A stretch of 64,000 nucleotides of DNA from Amycolatopsis eburnea. GTDB lineage: Bacteria > Actinomycetota > Actinomycetes > Mycobacteriales > Pseudonocardiaceae. Location: assembly GCF_003937945.1 (NCBI RefSeq), contig NZ_RSEC01000036.1:434001-498000 (forward strand), read 5' to 3'. Positions 42,972 to 51,992 of this stretch are shown here, one piece after another. Position numbers and translations under genes: made by a program. The notes beneath the pieces are model-generated. The model had not been told where the DNA came from. It did not search any database and saw only the letters and a list, made by a program, of their open reading frames with translations. Each line of letters opens with the position of its first letter. Within the stretch, counting starts at the first letter, position 1.

Positions 42972-44195
42972 TCAGCCCGTGATCGCGGCGTTGATCAGGA
43001 TGTCCACGGCCTGGTCGTTGCGCGTGGTCTGCGGCACGATCTGCGTGTCGCGCGGGTAGAAGCCCGGGCTGCTGCCCTTCGGGTACATCTCGAAGGTGAA
43101 GCTCCAGATCTTGTGCTGCGCCCACATCCAGTCGTTGACGCTGCCGTCGGTGATGTAGAGGTCGCTGGACTGCTGCGGCGTGTAACCGTTGGTAGCGGCC
43201 ATCTGCCTGCCGAGCGACTGGAACTTCTGCGCCTCGGCCGCGGTCAGGCCCGGCGCGGTGTCGGCGTAGGTGTAGCCGAAGGGCCAGAGCACCAGCTCGG
43301 AGTAGGTGTGGAAGTCGATGTGCGTCTTGATCTGCTGGACGCCGCCGACCACCCGCGAGTTCACCCAGTTCGAGACGGCGCGGGTCTCGGGCGCGGAGAA
43401 GGCCGCCGTGCCGCGGTAGGTCTCGCTGGACGTCGAACCCGACGAGCCGCCGCAGCAACCCCACTTGTAGCCCCAGTTGCGGTTGGTGTCGGTGCCGGGG
43501 CCCTGGCGGTTCTTGCGCCAGCTGTGGAACGTGCCGCCGGAGATGTCGTACTCGGAGCCGTCCGGGTTGACGCTCGGGACCACCCAGATCTCGGCGCTGT
43601 CGACGAGCCGCTTGATCGCCGGGTCGGTGGCGTACCCGCTGGTCAGCCGCTGCACGATGCGGAGGCACATCTCGGTGGTGAGGTGCTCGCGCGCGTGCTG
43701 GTTGCAGGTGAAGAGGACCTCGGGCTCGTTCTCGTCGGTGCCGGCGTTGTCGCTGATCTTGAGCACCGACAGCGCGCGGCCCTCGTAGGAGTTGCCGACG
43801 CTGCCGAGCTTCGCCAGCGCCGGGTAGTTCGCGACGGCCTTCTGCAGCTCGGTCTGCGTCTCGGCGTAGGTGTGGTAGCCGGTGTAGCCGGCCGGGAAGT
43901 CTTCGACGGTCTCGGTGCCCTGCGGCCGGTTCACCTTCCCGAGCGCCTTGACGCCGAAGCCGAGCGCGCGCAGCTGGGCCGCCTCGCCGGGGTTGGCGAT
44001 GATCGTCGTCGTCGCGCCTTCGACGTCGAGGATGTCCGCGCCGGTCCGCGCGACCTCGGTGCGCTGCTGGGCGGTGCCGGTGCCGGTCACTTCGTAGACC
44101 TGTGGTCCGTCCGGCTGGGCGGCACCGGCCTGGCCGCCGGCGGTGAGCACCAAGAGGACGGCCGCGGCCGCCGCCGTGCACGTTCGTGTGCGCAT
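42972..44195 (-). CDS. Secreted M14 zinc carboxypeptidase
   Basis: 407 residues from the ATG (a GTG lies just before it) with CAGGAGACG upstream. An N-terminal signal peptide ends near GQAGAAQ (about residue 26). The M14 zinc site HAREHLTTE, the third ligand region HIDFHTYSELVLWP and the catalytic Glu in FTFEMYPKG are intact. This is the T-type carboxypeptidase of actinomycetes, which digests peptides outside the cell. A perfect palindrome just upstream and a TetR gene suggest local repression. Confidence 0.95.
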   Translation of the reverse strand: MRTRTCTAAAAAVLLVLTAGGQAGAAQPDGPQVYEVTGTGTAQQRTEVARTGADILDVEGATTTIIANPGEAAQLRALGFGVKALGKVNRPQGTETVEDFPAGYTGYHTYAETQTELQKAVANYPALAKLGSVGNSYEGRALSVLKISDNAGTDENEPEVLFTCNQHAREHLTTEMCLRIVQRLTSGYATDPAIKRLVDSAEIWVVPSVNPDGSEYDISGGTFHSWRKNRQGPGTDTNRNWGYKWGCCGGSSGSTSSETYRGTAAFSAPETRAVSNWVNSRVVGGVQQIKTHIDFHTYSELVLWPFGYTYADTAPGLTAAEAQKFQSLGRQMAATNGYTPQQSSDLYITDGSVNDWMWAQHKIWSFTFEMYPKGSSPGFYPRDTQIVPQTTRNDQAVDILINAAITG

Positions 44196-44252
44196 CACGT
44201 CTCCTGCTCTCGGGGGTTCCTCGACCTTGGCCGGAGCCGGACGTACCGCACA

Positions 44253-44270
44253 ATCCGTACGCGTACGGAT
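44253..44270 (-). promoter_or_regulatory. 18-bp perfect palindrome, candidate TetR operator
   Basis: ATCCGTACG/CGTACGGAT lies between the TetR gene's stop codon and the carboxypeptidase start, 58 bases upstream of the latter. Length and symmetry are typical of TetR-family operators. Confidence 0.6.
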
Positions 44271-44280
44271 CTATTGGGCG

Positions 44281-44871
44281 TTATTGGCCGTAGTTCGCGA
44301 AGCAGAGCGCCTCGATGTCGGCACGCAGCGTGGCGAACGGCCGAGGGCGCACCCGCTGCTGGACGACCGTGCCCAGCAGGTACGACAGCAGCGCCCGGGC
44401 GCGCGCCCGCGGGTCGTCGACGTCGAGCGGGGCGAGGAGCTCGGCGAGCAGTTCCGCGAGCGAGGTGAGCATGACGTCGATGGCCTGCGGGTGCTGCGCC
44501 CGCCCGGCGGCGATCCAGTACTCGAACCAGAGGAACGCCGCGTTCGGGTTGGCGGCGAAGACCCGCAGGTACTCCTCGAGGACGGCGAAGAGCCGCTGGC
44601 GGGGTTCGTCGTGCTTCGCGGCCACCTCGCGCAGGCCCGCCGCGAAGGCGGTGATGTGGGCGGCCATCGCGCGGTCGATGAGGACGTCGATGTCGGCGAA
44701 GTAGTAGTGGATCGCGCTCTTGGTGAGCGGTCCGGCGTCGGCGATGGCGCGGACGGTGCACCCGGCGAGGCCGTCGCGGGCGAGCACCACGCGCGCGGCT
44801 TCGACGATCTGTTCCTGCTTGGCCAGCTGGTTGGGAGAGAGCCGGTCGCTGCGACCGGGGACTGCGCTCAC
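44281..44871 (-). CDS. TetR-family transcriptional regulator
   Basis: 196 residues from GTG. The N-terminal helix-turn-helix reads IVEAARVVLARDGLAGCTVRAIADAG with SAIHYYFADIDVLIDRAM following, the standard TetR DNA-binding domain. The C-terminal ligand domain (LFAVLEEYLRVFAANPNAAFLWFEYW) is unassigned. It is encoded directly upstream of the carboxypeptidase, the palindrome lying between them. The starting region holds no second copy of the palindrome, so autoregulation is not evident. Confidence 0.9.
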   Translation of the reverse strand: MSAVPGRSDRLSPNQLAKQEQIVEAARVVLARDGLAGCTVRAIADAGPLTKSAIHYYFADIDVLIDRAMAAHITAFAAGLREVAAKHDEPRQRLFAVLEEYLRVFAANPNAAFLWFEYWIAAGRAQHPQAIDVMLTSLAELLAELLAPLDVDDPRARARALLSYLLGTVVQQRVRPRPFATLRADIEALCFANYGQ

Positions 44872-44985
44872 GGTGATTCTCGTTACCTTCTTTCCGGACG
44901 ACAGGCCCGAATCCTAGGGCAGACGTCCTGCGGGTGACCTTCGGGTGAAAAACCGGATTGGCCACCCCGGTCCGCGCGGCGGACA

Positions 44986-45450
44986 ATGCGCGGCATGGTG
45001 ATCTCAGGGGACAAGGGGCTCAGCCCGGCTGCGCGCAGCCAGCTGGAGAAGGAAATCGCGAACTTGCGCGCGCAGCGGGAGGCCCTCGCGCCGCAACCCG
45101 GCGAGCAGGAGCGCACCGGCGACGCGGCGGACCAGGCGGACGTGATCGACCGCGCCGAAGCGGCCGCCCGGCTCGACCGCCAGATCGCCGACCTGGCCGC
45201 GAAGATGGAACACGGCGGCTACGGCAACGCCCAGCTCCCGGACGGCACCACGGTGACCCTCCGCTTCCCGGACGGCGACGAAGAGACGTTCCAGGTGGTC
45301 ACGGTCCCGGGCGAGGACGCCGACGCGATCACCTCGGACAGCCCCCTCGGCCTGGCCCTGGTCGGCGCCAAATCCGGCGACGAGATCACCTACCGAACCC
45401 CCCGCGGCGACGCCAAGGCAACGGTCGTGAAACTGAACCCGCCGAAGTAA
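44986..45450 (+). CDS. GreA/GreB-like transcription elongation factor homologue
   Basis: 154 residues; starts at ATG 44986 or at the in-frame ATG three codons later are both possible. N-terminal coiled-coil hairpin (LEKEIANLRAQREAL, RLDRQIADLAAKME), then a C-terminal FKBP-like Gre domain (SDSPLGLALVGAKSGDEITYRTP). In true GreA the coiled-coil tip carries acidic DE residues; here the tip around GDAADQADVIDRAE is acidic. Such actinobacterial Gre-like proteins can bind the RNA polymerase secondary channel. Ends at a strong terminator. Confidence 0.78.
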   Translation: MRGMVISGDKGLSPAARSQLEKEIANLRAQREALAPQPGEQERTGDAADQADVIDRAEAAARLDRQIADLAAKMEHGGYGNAQLPDGTTVTLRFPDGDEETFQVVTVPGEDADAITSDSPLGLALVGAKSGDEITYRTPRGDAKATVVKLNPPK

Positions 45451-45466
45451 AGCCCCCCGCTCTTCC

Positions 45467-45497
45467 GAAGGCCCCCAGCCACAAGCCGGGGGCCTTC
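45467..45497 (+). terminator. Terminator after the Gre-like gene
   Basis: GAAGGCCCCC/GGGGGCCTTC with an 11-base loop, 17 bases after the stop codon. Confidence 0.75.
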
Positions 45498-45643
45498 GCC
45501 ATCTCCAACTTGACCCATAAGGGTGGTTCCCCCAAACAATTTCGCAAGGTTCACGCCGAACGCAACCACGACGGGGGGCCGGGGGCGGAGCCCTCCGGGC
45601 GGGGCGCGGGGCGAAGCCCCGCAAGATACGCGAGACAAGAAAC

Positions 45644-45670
45644 GGCCCCTGCCCTCGAGGGGCAGGGGCC
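45644..45670 (-). terminator. Terminator of tRNA-Thr
   Basis: Stem GGCCCCTGCCC/GGGCAGGGGCC around a short loop, followed on the minus strand by GTTTCTTG. It lies 14 bases downstream of the tRNA 3' end. A separate GGGGC-rich dyad lies between it and the Gre-like gene. Confidence 0.75.
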
Positions 45671-45683
45671 AGCAACCTTGTCG

Positions 45684-45757
45684 AGCCGCCTGGGGGAATC
45701 GAACCCCCGACCTATTCATTACGAGTGAATCGCTCTGGCCGACTGAGCTAAGGCGGC
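45684..45757 (-). tRNA. tRNA-Thr (anticodon CGU)
   Basis: 74 bases, full cloverleaf: acceptor GCCGCCT/AGGCGGC with discriminator U, D arm AGCTCAGTCGGCCAGAGC, anticodon stem ATTCA/TGAAT with loop CTCGTAA (anticodon CGT, reads ACG), and T arm GGGGGTTCGATTCCCCC. The 3' CCA is not encoded. Single tRNA gene with its own terminator. Confidence 0.97.
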
Positions 45758-45890
45758 ATGTCTCCGGCTCGCGCTGGCGACGTCAGCAAGTGTAGCGGAA
45801 GCTCGTGCCGTCACTTTCCGGGGGGACCGTCGTTAGGGCCCTATGACGCCGGTCTCACTCACCGGTCGACCTATCTGGAGGCTCTGGCAC

Positions 45891-47555
45891 ATGCGGCGAA
45901 GACTGCCCCGTTCGGTGGCCCTGCCGGCGGCCGCGGCGTTGTTGCTGTTCAGCGCGGCGCCGGCGAACGCCGATCCCACTTATCCGACGACGCCGATCCC
46001 GCAGCCGGCGAGTTCCGGGCAGGCGCCGATCTCGGCGCCGGTCGGGCCGCAGCCGCTGGGGCAGGCGGTCGGGGATGCCGGGACCGCGCTCGGGATCGTG
46101 CGGTTGCTGCCCAACGCCGTGCCGACGAAGACGATCCTGCCCGGGTTCGGCGACACCCTGCCGAAGCAGTCGGCGCTCGAGGCGGGCATGGGCCTGTCGA
46201 GCGCGTCGGCGAACTCGGACGCCTACCTGAGCTACGAGAAGTCGATCGCGCAGGCGTCGCCGTTCGGGTTGTCGGTGGGCGGGAACGCGCCGCAGACGCC
46301 GGGCAGCGTCGTGCAGACCGCGTTGCCGGACAACCCGCAGCCGATCAGCGGTGGGCTGAACGGGCCGTCGAACCCGCTGCTCAACGTCGGGGTGCTGAAC
46401 GGGAGCGCGCACGCGCGGTGGAGCCAGACGCTCGGGCCGTGCGTCGACACGATCGCTGACGCGAGCACGTCGGTGGCGAGCCTGTCGCTGCTGAACGTCA
46501 TCCCGTCGATGCCGAACCTGGGGCTGGACGCGCTGAAGCCGAAGCTCGACCCGGGGTCGCTGGCGAGCGGGTTCGACCTGACCAAGGGCCTGCAGAGCCT
46601 CGGCGGCCTGCTGCAGGGCGGCGGGCAGACCGCGGCCAACGGCACCGGCTCGCTGCTGAGCCTGCCGAACACGCTGTCGTCGCGCTCGCAGGTCAAGCTG
46701 GTCGACATCCCGGGCTCGAAGAACAAGGCCGTGCAGTCGACGTCGACGCTGCAGGGCGCGGACATCGAGATCCTCAAGGGCACGCCGCTGGCGCTGAGCA
46801 TCAAGGTGGCCAGCCAGCCGACGCTCAAGGTGACCTCCACCGGCGACGCCAAGACGTCCAAAGTGGACTACACCGCGCCGGTGCTGACCATCGCGGCGGG
46901 CGGCAAGACGCTGTACACGCTGGACGCCGCGCACCCGACCAAGGACATCCCGATCGGGCTGCCGTTGAAGGGCCTGAGCGACCAGTTCGGGCAGGTCGAC
47001 GACATCCCGGTGGTCGGCGGGCTGGTCTCCACGCTCACCAAGGGCCTCCAGCAGGTCGGCAACACCGCGGGCACCGTGCTCGACCTCGGCGTGCTGCGGC
47101 TGAGCATCGCCGGGCTGGACCAGAAGTCCGCGAACATGACCACGCCGTTCAAGGGCTTCCAGCTGGGCGCGTCGGCGCGGATGTTCGACCTGCAGCTGCT
47201 GCCGACGACCAAGCTCAAGAGCCTGCTGCCGGACGAGCAGGCCAAGAACCTGCCGTCGTCGCTGGCCCAGCTGTCGCTCGGCGAGCAGATCGCGCGGGCG
47301 TACGCGCCGACCGGCGGGGTCGTCTGCGGGTCGACGTCGACGCCGCCCGCGGGTGGCCAGGCGCCGAAGGGGCCGGTGAAGAACCTCGCGTACACCGGGG
47401 GCGCGTACGACACCGTGCCGCTGTTCTGGTCGGGCACCGCGATGCTGCTGCTGGGTGTCGTGATGGTGGCCGCGATGCCGGGGACGCGCCGTCGCCCGCT
47501 GGCGGTCGCCGTCGAGGAGAAGCCGTTCAAGCCGTCACCGCGGCCGCGCGAGTGA
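45891..47555 (+). CDS. Secreted, sortase-anchored (LAxTG) surface protein, unknown function
   Basis: 554 residues from the ATG with CTGGAGG upstream. Signal peptide (RRRLPRSVALPAAAALLLF, cleavage near ANADP) and a C-terminal sorting signal LAYTGG, hydrophobic helix and RRR tail. LAxTG is the motif of class E sortases in high-GC actinobacteria. The body is beta/low-complexity rich with two paired-looking cysteines and repeated LPL/GL segments; no enzyme motif. Inference: covalently attached to the wall. No sortase gene is in the window. Confidence 0.82.
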   Translation: MRRRLPRSVALPAAAALLLFSAAPANADPTYPTTPIPQPASSGQAPISAPVGPQPLGQAVGDAGTALGIVRLLPNAVPTKTILPGFGDTLPKQSALEAGMGLSSASANSDAYLSYEKSIAQASPFGLSVGGNAPQTPGSVVQTALPDNPQPISGGLNGPSNPLLNVGVLNGSAHARWSQTLGPCVDTIADASTSVASLSLLNVIPSMPNLGLDALKPKLDPGSLASGFDLTKGLQSLGGLLQGGGQTAANGTGSLLSLPNTLSSRSQVKLVDIPGSKNKAVQSTSTLQGADIEILKGTPLALSIKVASQPTLKVTSTGDAKTSKVDYTAPVLTIAAGGKTLYTLDAAHPTKDIPIGLPLKGLSDQFGQVDDIPVVGGLVSTLTKGLQQVGNTAGTVLDLGVLRLSIAGLDQKSANMTTPFKGFQLGASARMFDLQLLPTTKLKSLLPDEQAKNLPSSLAQLSLGEQIARAYAPTGGVVCGSTSTPPAGGQAPKGPVKNLAYTGGAYDTVPLFWSGTAMLLLGVVMVAAMPGTRRRPLAVAVEEKPFKPSPRPRE

Positions 47556-47572
47556 CGCGAAGGCAGTGAAGG

Positions 47573-47606
47573 AACCCCGCCGGGAGCTTTCCCGGCGGGG
47601 GTTCTT
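47573..47606. terminator. Bidirectional terminator hairpin
   Basis: GAACCCCGCCGGGA/TCCCGGCGGGGGTTC stem with a short loop and TTC flank, between the convergent LAxTG-protein gene and holB. Confidence 0.8.
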
Positions 47607-47612
47607 CGCGTT

Positions 47613-48818
47613 TCAGCCCTGGCGCAGCGTCGTGACCATCGCCTCGACGGCGATGCGCGGCTTGACGTTCAGGTCGATCGCCTCGCGGCACTCCAGCACC
47701 GCTTCGAGCCGGCGGAGCGTCGATTCCGGCGTCCACGCCGAAGCCGCTTCGCGGATCTGGTCCGCGTGGTCGGGGTGGTTGAGCGTCGCGCCGGAGCGGG
47801 TGGCCGTCACCAGGACGTCGCGGTAGAAGCCGGCGAGGTCGACCAGCGCCAGGTCGAGCGTGTCGCGCTGCGTCCGGGTGGCGCGGGACTTCTGCTTCTT
47901 CTCCAGCTGCTTGACCGCGGCTTCGGCGGCCCGCTTGGCGCCGGCGACGCCCTTGCCGACGCCGTCGCCGCCCATCGCCGTCCGCAGCTCGTTGCGTTCG
48001 TCCTCGTCGCGGCCCTTGCTCGCCTCGCCCGCGTCCGCCTCGGCCGCGCTGATCAGCTGGTCGGCGCAGGTGAAGACGTCGGCGGGACGGCGCAAGCCCA
48101 GCGGGATCCGCAGCACGGTGGCCCGGCGCTGGCGCGCGGCTTCGTCGGTGGCGAGCCGGCGCGCGCGGCCGACGTGACCGCCGCACACCGAAGCGGCCCA
48201 GTGCGCCCGCTCCGGGTCGACGTGGTCGCGGCGCACCAGCACGTCGGCGATCGCCTCCGGGGCGGGCGTCCGCAGCGTCACCAAGCGGCAGCGCGAGCGG
48301 ATCGTCACCGAGATGTCCTCGGGGTGGTCCGACGGCGCGCAGAGCAGGAAGACCGTGCGGTCCGGCGGCTCTTCGACGGCTTTCAGCAAGGCGTTCGACG
48401 CGCCTTCGGTGAGCCGGTCGGCGTCCTCGATGATGACGACCTGCCAGTTGCCGGTGGTCGGGCGGCGCGCGGCGGCCTGCACCAGCGCGCGCATCTCGGC
48501 GACCGAGATCGACAGGCCTTCGGGCACCACGAGCCGGACGTCGGCGTGCGTGCCCGCCATCGTCGTGTGGCAGCCGGGGCAGGCGTCGCAGCCGGTGCCG
48601 GTGCTGCACTGCAGCGCCGCGGCGAACGTCCGCGCGGCCACCGAGCGGCCGGACCCGGGCGGGCCGGTGAGCAGCCACGCGTGCGTCATCGCCCCGGGTG
48701 GGGCGGGCTCGCCGGCGACGATCTTCGCGGCGGCCGACGCGGCCGAGGTCAGCGTTTCGACCGCGGCTTCCTGGCCGACCACCTGGTTCCAGACGCCGAT
48801 GCGCTCGGTCGTCGTCAC
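47613..48818 (-). CDS. holB: DNA polymerase III subunit delta'
   Basis: 401 residues from a GTG that overlaps the preceding stop (GTGA), with GGAGG upstream. AAA+ clamp-loader features: Walker A TGPPGSGRS (Lys replaced by Arg, as delta' does not hydrolyse ATP), a zinc module with Cys-x5-Cys-x2-Cys-x2-Cys (CSTGTGCDACPGC), Walker B-like VVIIEDADRLT and sensor region TIRSRC. It is the clamp-loader stator. The pairing with a tmk-type gene is the usual bacterial tmk-holB order. Confidence 0.95.
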   Translation of the reverse strand: MTTTERIGVWNQVVGQEAAVETLTSAASAAAKIVAGEPAPPGAMTHAWLLTGPPGSGRSVAARTFAAALQCSTGTGCDACPGCHTTMAGTHADVRLVVPEGLSISVAEMRALVQAAARRPTTGNWQVVIIEDADRLTEGASNALLKAVEEPPDRTVFLLCAPSDHPEDISVTIRSRCRLVTLRTPAPEAIADVLVRRDHVDPERAHWAASVCGGHVGRARRLATDEAARQRRATVLRIPLGLRRPADVFTCADQLISAAEADAGEASKGRDEDERNELRTAMGGDGVGKGVAGAKRAAEAAVKQLEKKQKSRATRTQRDTLDLALVDLAGFYRDVLVTATRSGATLNHPDHADQIREAASAWTPESTLRRLEAVLECREAIDLNVKPRIAVEAMVTTLRQG

Positions 48819-50935
48819 TTCGCCTCCACGCGAGGCTCTTCCGGGGTTTCGACGGGCAGGGGTTCATCGATGTCCAGCGGCAGCGTCACCGGCTTTTCGG
48901 TCGTCGGCGCCAGCGCGGCCAGCCGGCCGACGAACACGGCACGCAGCGCGGTGCGGATCCGCTCGGCGACCTCGGCGTCAGTGCCGTCGGCGTCGATCAC
49001 GACGTACCGGTCCGGATCGGCCGCGGCCATCTCGGTCAGCAGGTGCTGGACGCGCCACTGGTCGTTCATGGCGGCCGACTTGTCGCGCGGTGCGCCGTTC
49101 GGGGCGGCGTCGAGCAGCACGGTCAGGTCCGGGCGCAGCCGCCCGGTCGCCCAGTCGGCGAGACCCTCGAGCTCGTCGCTGTCCAGGCCGGCGACGGCGG
49201 ACAGGTGCGCGAGCGGCGAGTCGACGAACCGTTCCATCACGACCACCGAACCGGCGTCCAGCGCCGGCTGGACGTGCCGCTCGACGATGTCGGCCCGTAC
49301 CGCGGCGGCGGCCAGCGCCTGGGCCCGCGCCCCGGTCAGTGAAGCCCCGGAGACCAGCGCGGTGAGCCGCTGGTCGTCGAGCGCGGGGTCGGCGGCGACC
49401 ACGACCGGGCGGGTGCCGCCGCGCATCCAGTCGGCCAGGTTGACGGCCTGGATCGCGGTGTTGATCGCGGTGGTGCCCTCGACGGCGATGAGGAATCCGT
49501 TGACCCGCCGCGGGGTGCGGCGCAGCGCGTTGCGCAGGTCGGACAGGATCGGCTCGGTGCGCTTGTCGTCCATCTGCCGGTAGGCGAAGAGCCCGGCGAC
49601 GAGCGCGATCGCGGCGCCGCCGAGCATGACCGGGCGGGTGCCGTCGATGGTGAGCGGGCTGCCCCAGACGGTGATCGTGTGCCGCTGCACCAGGCCGACC
49701 AGCACCGGCACGGTGACCGTGGTGCCGAACAGCACCAGCTTCATCATCAGCTGGTAGATCGCGTTGATCCGGCCGCGGATCGCGTCCTCGACGCGCGAGC
49801 CGATGATCGTGACGCCGGTGAGGAACGCCGTCCCGGCCCAGATGCCGACAGAGCAGACGGCGATCAGCGCGACCGCCAGGTGCGGCGACAGCGCCACAAC
49901 CAGGAGCGACAGCGCGGCGGCGATGATGGAGATGCCGAACAGCCGGTCGTGCGCCAGGCGCCGGGCGAGCTTGGGCGCGAACGCCATGCCGGTGGCCAGG
50001 CCGAGGAAGACGGCCAGCACCAGCAGGTTGAACGCCGAGTCACCGGCCAGCAGGCTCGAGGAGTACGGCTTGGCCGAGCCGATCACGGCCCCGCCCGCGG
50101 CGAACGCGCCGAAAGCCCCGACGAGCAGGCCGCGCACGAGCGGCGTGCTGCGGATGAACCGGAAGCCGTCGGCGATCATCTGGCCGACGCCGAACTTCTC
50201 TTCGTCGGCCTGCTTGACCTTCTGCTCCGGCAGCGCGTGGACGTTGCGCAGCGAGAGCTCGGGGATCCGGGTGGCGATCAGGATCGCGCTGGCCAGGTAG
50301 AGCAGGCCGGTGATGATGACGACGAGCTTCGCGATGTTGAGGCTCGGGTCGCCCGGGAACAGGTGGAACGTCGTGTTGACGCCGGTGATGGCCGCGTTGG
50401 CCCCGGCCGCGGTGATGACGGCGAGGCCGTAGGTCATCACCATGCCGAGCTGGTTGGCGGTCTCGACCTGGTCGGGACGGCGGAGCAGGTTGGGGACGGC
50501 CGCCTCTTTCGAGGGGATCCACATGCTCGACGCGCAGCCGACGAGGAAGTTCCCGGCGAGCAGCCACCAGGGCGCGCTGACGATGGCGATGGACAGCAGG
50601 AACCCGCACCGCAGCAGGTCGGCGACGACCATGACCTTGCGGCGGTCGAACCGGTCCGCGAGCAGCCCGCCGACCGGGGCGAACAGCAGGCCCGGCGCCA
50701 AGCCGGTCAGCACCACGCCGACGAACGCGAAGTTCTGGGCGAAGTAGTTGTCCGTCAGCTTCGTGGCCAGGCCGGTGAGGGCCAGGATGTTCAGCCAGTC
50801 GGCCACGCTGCACAGGTACGTGACGCCCCAGAGCCGCCGGAAAGGTTTGATCGCCAGTACCCGCCGGACCCGGTTGATCGTGGACGCCTCGGCGCCCGAC
50901 GACGCACCCGGGCCGGCCCCGGGTACCGACCGCAC
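48815..50935 (-). CDS. MFS transporter fused to a degenerate thymidylate-kinase domain
   Basis: 706 residues from GTG with GAGGG upstream. Residues about 25-450 form a 12-helix MFS transporter (GLLADRFDRRKVMVVADLLR loop). Residues from 481 on align with dTMP kinase, as in actinobacterial bifunctional MFS/Tmk proteins and in line with the tmk-holB order. But the P-loop expected as EGGDGAGKST reads EGTTAINTAI, losing the Lys-Ser/Thr, and the DR motif reads MERFVDSPLAH. The kinase half is therefore probably inactive. Substrate of the transporter is unknown. Confidence 0.85.
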   Translation of the reverse strand: MRSVPGAGPGASSGAEASTINRVRRVLAIKPFRRLWGVTYLCSVADWLNILALTGLATKLTDNYFAQNFAFVGVVLTGLAPGLLFAPVGGLLADRFDRRKVMVVADLLRCGFLLSIAIVSAPWWLLAGNFLVGCASSMWIPSKEAAVPNLLRRPDQVETANQLGMVMTYGLAVITAAGANAAITGVNTTFHLFPGDPSLNIAKLVVIITGLLYLASAILIATRIPELSLRNVHALPEQKVKQADEEKFGVGQMIADGFRFIRSTPLVRGLLVGAFGAFAAGGAVIGSAKPYSSSLLAGDSAFNLLVLAVFLGLATGMAFAPKLARRLAHDRLFGISIIAAALSLLVVALSPHLAVALIAVCSVGIWAGTAFLTGVTIIGSRVEDAIRGRINAIYQLMMKLVLFGTTVTVPVLVGLVQRHTITVWGSPLTIDGTRPVMLGGAAIALVAGLFAYRQMDDKRTEPILSDLRNALRRTPRRVNGFLIAVEGTTAINTAIQAVNLADWMRGGTRPVVVAADPALDDQRLTALVSGASLTGARAQALAAAAVRADIVERHVQPALDAGSVVVMERFVDSPLAHLSAVAGLDSDELEGLADWATGRLRPDLTVLLDAAPNGAPRDKSAAMNDQWRVQHLLTEMAAADPDRYVVIDADGTDAEVAERIRTALRAVFVGRLAALAPTTEKPVTLPLDIDEPLPVETPEEPRVEAK

Positions 50936-51083
50936 GCCCTCGCTGATACGCCCACCCCACTAGTCACCGCGGTGCCGGACGTCCTCGTGAGGTAGCCCGA
51001 CCGTGAAGCCAGGGTAGCCCGATCGGCCCTTGCCTCGCGGACGGCCCCGAGGTCCCGGTGGGGTGGGGAACAGCGAGCGAACG

Positions 51084-51701
51084 CTAGTCGAACAGGCCCG
51101 TCACGCTGCTGACCAGGCTCGACACCATCTCGATGGCGACGAAACCGAACACGATCAGCAGCACCACGGCGAGCATCACGCCCGCCGCGCTCGACGACGG
51201 CCGGTTGAACGCCGGCATCGACACCGCCGGCATCTTCGGCAGCTTCCGCCGCTTGACCGGCACGACGTCGACGTCGTCGGCGTCCTCGTCCGGCAGCGGG
51301 TCCTGGCGGAGGGGCCGCAGCAGCTGCGGTGGCCGGGTCGGCCAGGTGCGCTGCCGGTTCCGCTGCCGCGGCAGCACCCCGAGCGGCGGGTTTTCGCCGT
51401 TCACCGCCAAGGTGCCCGCGGGCGGGATCGCCTCCGGGGCCTTCGCGCCGGTTTCGCTCTCCTCGCGGAGCGTCTCCTCGACCATCCGGCGCACGACCTC
51501 TTCGTCGGGCTGCACGGGTCCGGCCACCGGGAAGGCGGCGGGCTCGTGGCCGTTCGGAGCCGCGGCACGGGGCTCCGGCCCCGCGGTGACCAGTCCGGAG
51601 ACCGGGTCCGCGAACGTCTCGCCTGGTGCTTGGGACAGAGTGCCGTCGCGCTGAGTGAGCTCGGGGGCATTGAAGAAGGGAGCCTCACCGTTCGCGCTCA
51701 T
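51084..51701 (-). CDS. Single-pass tail-anchored-like protein, unknown function
   Basis: 205 residues from ATG after GAGGTGG. The first ~160 residues are Pro/Glu-rich and look disordered (PNGHEPAAFPVAGPVQPDEEV, then acidic DEDADDVDVVPVKRRK). One transmembrane helix near the C-terminus (SSAAGVMLAVVLLIVFGFVAIEM) leaves a short outside tail. Lies upstream of the MFS-kinase fusion, about 150 bases away, in the same direction. No family recognised. Confidence 0.6.
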   Translation of the reverse strand: MSANGEAPFFNAPELTQRDGTLSQAPGETFADPVSGLVTAGPEPRAAAPNGHEPAAFPVAGPVQPDEEVVRRMVEETLREESETGAKAPEAIPPAGTLAVNGENPPLGVLPRQRNRQRTWPTRPPQLLRPLRQDPLPDEDADDVDVVPVKRRKLPKMPAVSMPAFNRPSSSAAGVMLAVVLLIVFGFVAIEMVSSLVSSVTGLFD

Positions 51702-51924
51702 GGTGACCACCTCACTACTGAATGTCCTCGCCTTTCCAGGGTAGCGACGATGGCGGATAACGCATCCGCCCAATGGCTCTGTCTCCAGTGGAGGGTCGGT
51801 CACGCAGCGCAAGCCCGTACCCGAACCCCCTGCAGTGTCCAGCCCGCCGGTGGCCGGGTCGACCGCCGTTGGTGACGGATCGTAGTGAGTCCGGTCACAC
51901 GAGCCTCGAGATGGCCGCGCGCGA

Positions 51925-51955
51925 CTGGCCACACCCTGGGTGTCAAGATGGCCAG
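51925..51955 (-). terminator. Hairpin downstream of the EspG-like operon
   Basis: CTGGCCA...TGGCCAG stem with an inner CACCC/GGGTG pair, 38 bases after the last stop codon of the operon. No clear T-run on the minus strand. The rest of the 291-base gap to the next gene looks non-coding. Confidence 0.45.
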
Positions 51956-51992
51956 TTTCGCAGCTCGCGCTCGGGCCCGGATGGAGTACCGG

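Noticed and set aside
45585..45625. GGGGCGCGGGGCGAAGCCCC dyad near tRNA-Thr as an attachment site
   Set aside because: No integrase, no direct repeat of the tRNA 3' end and no change in gene content nearby; probably an ordinary hairpin.
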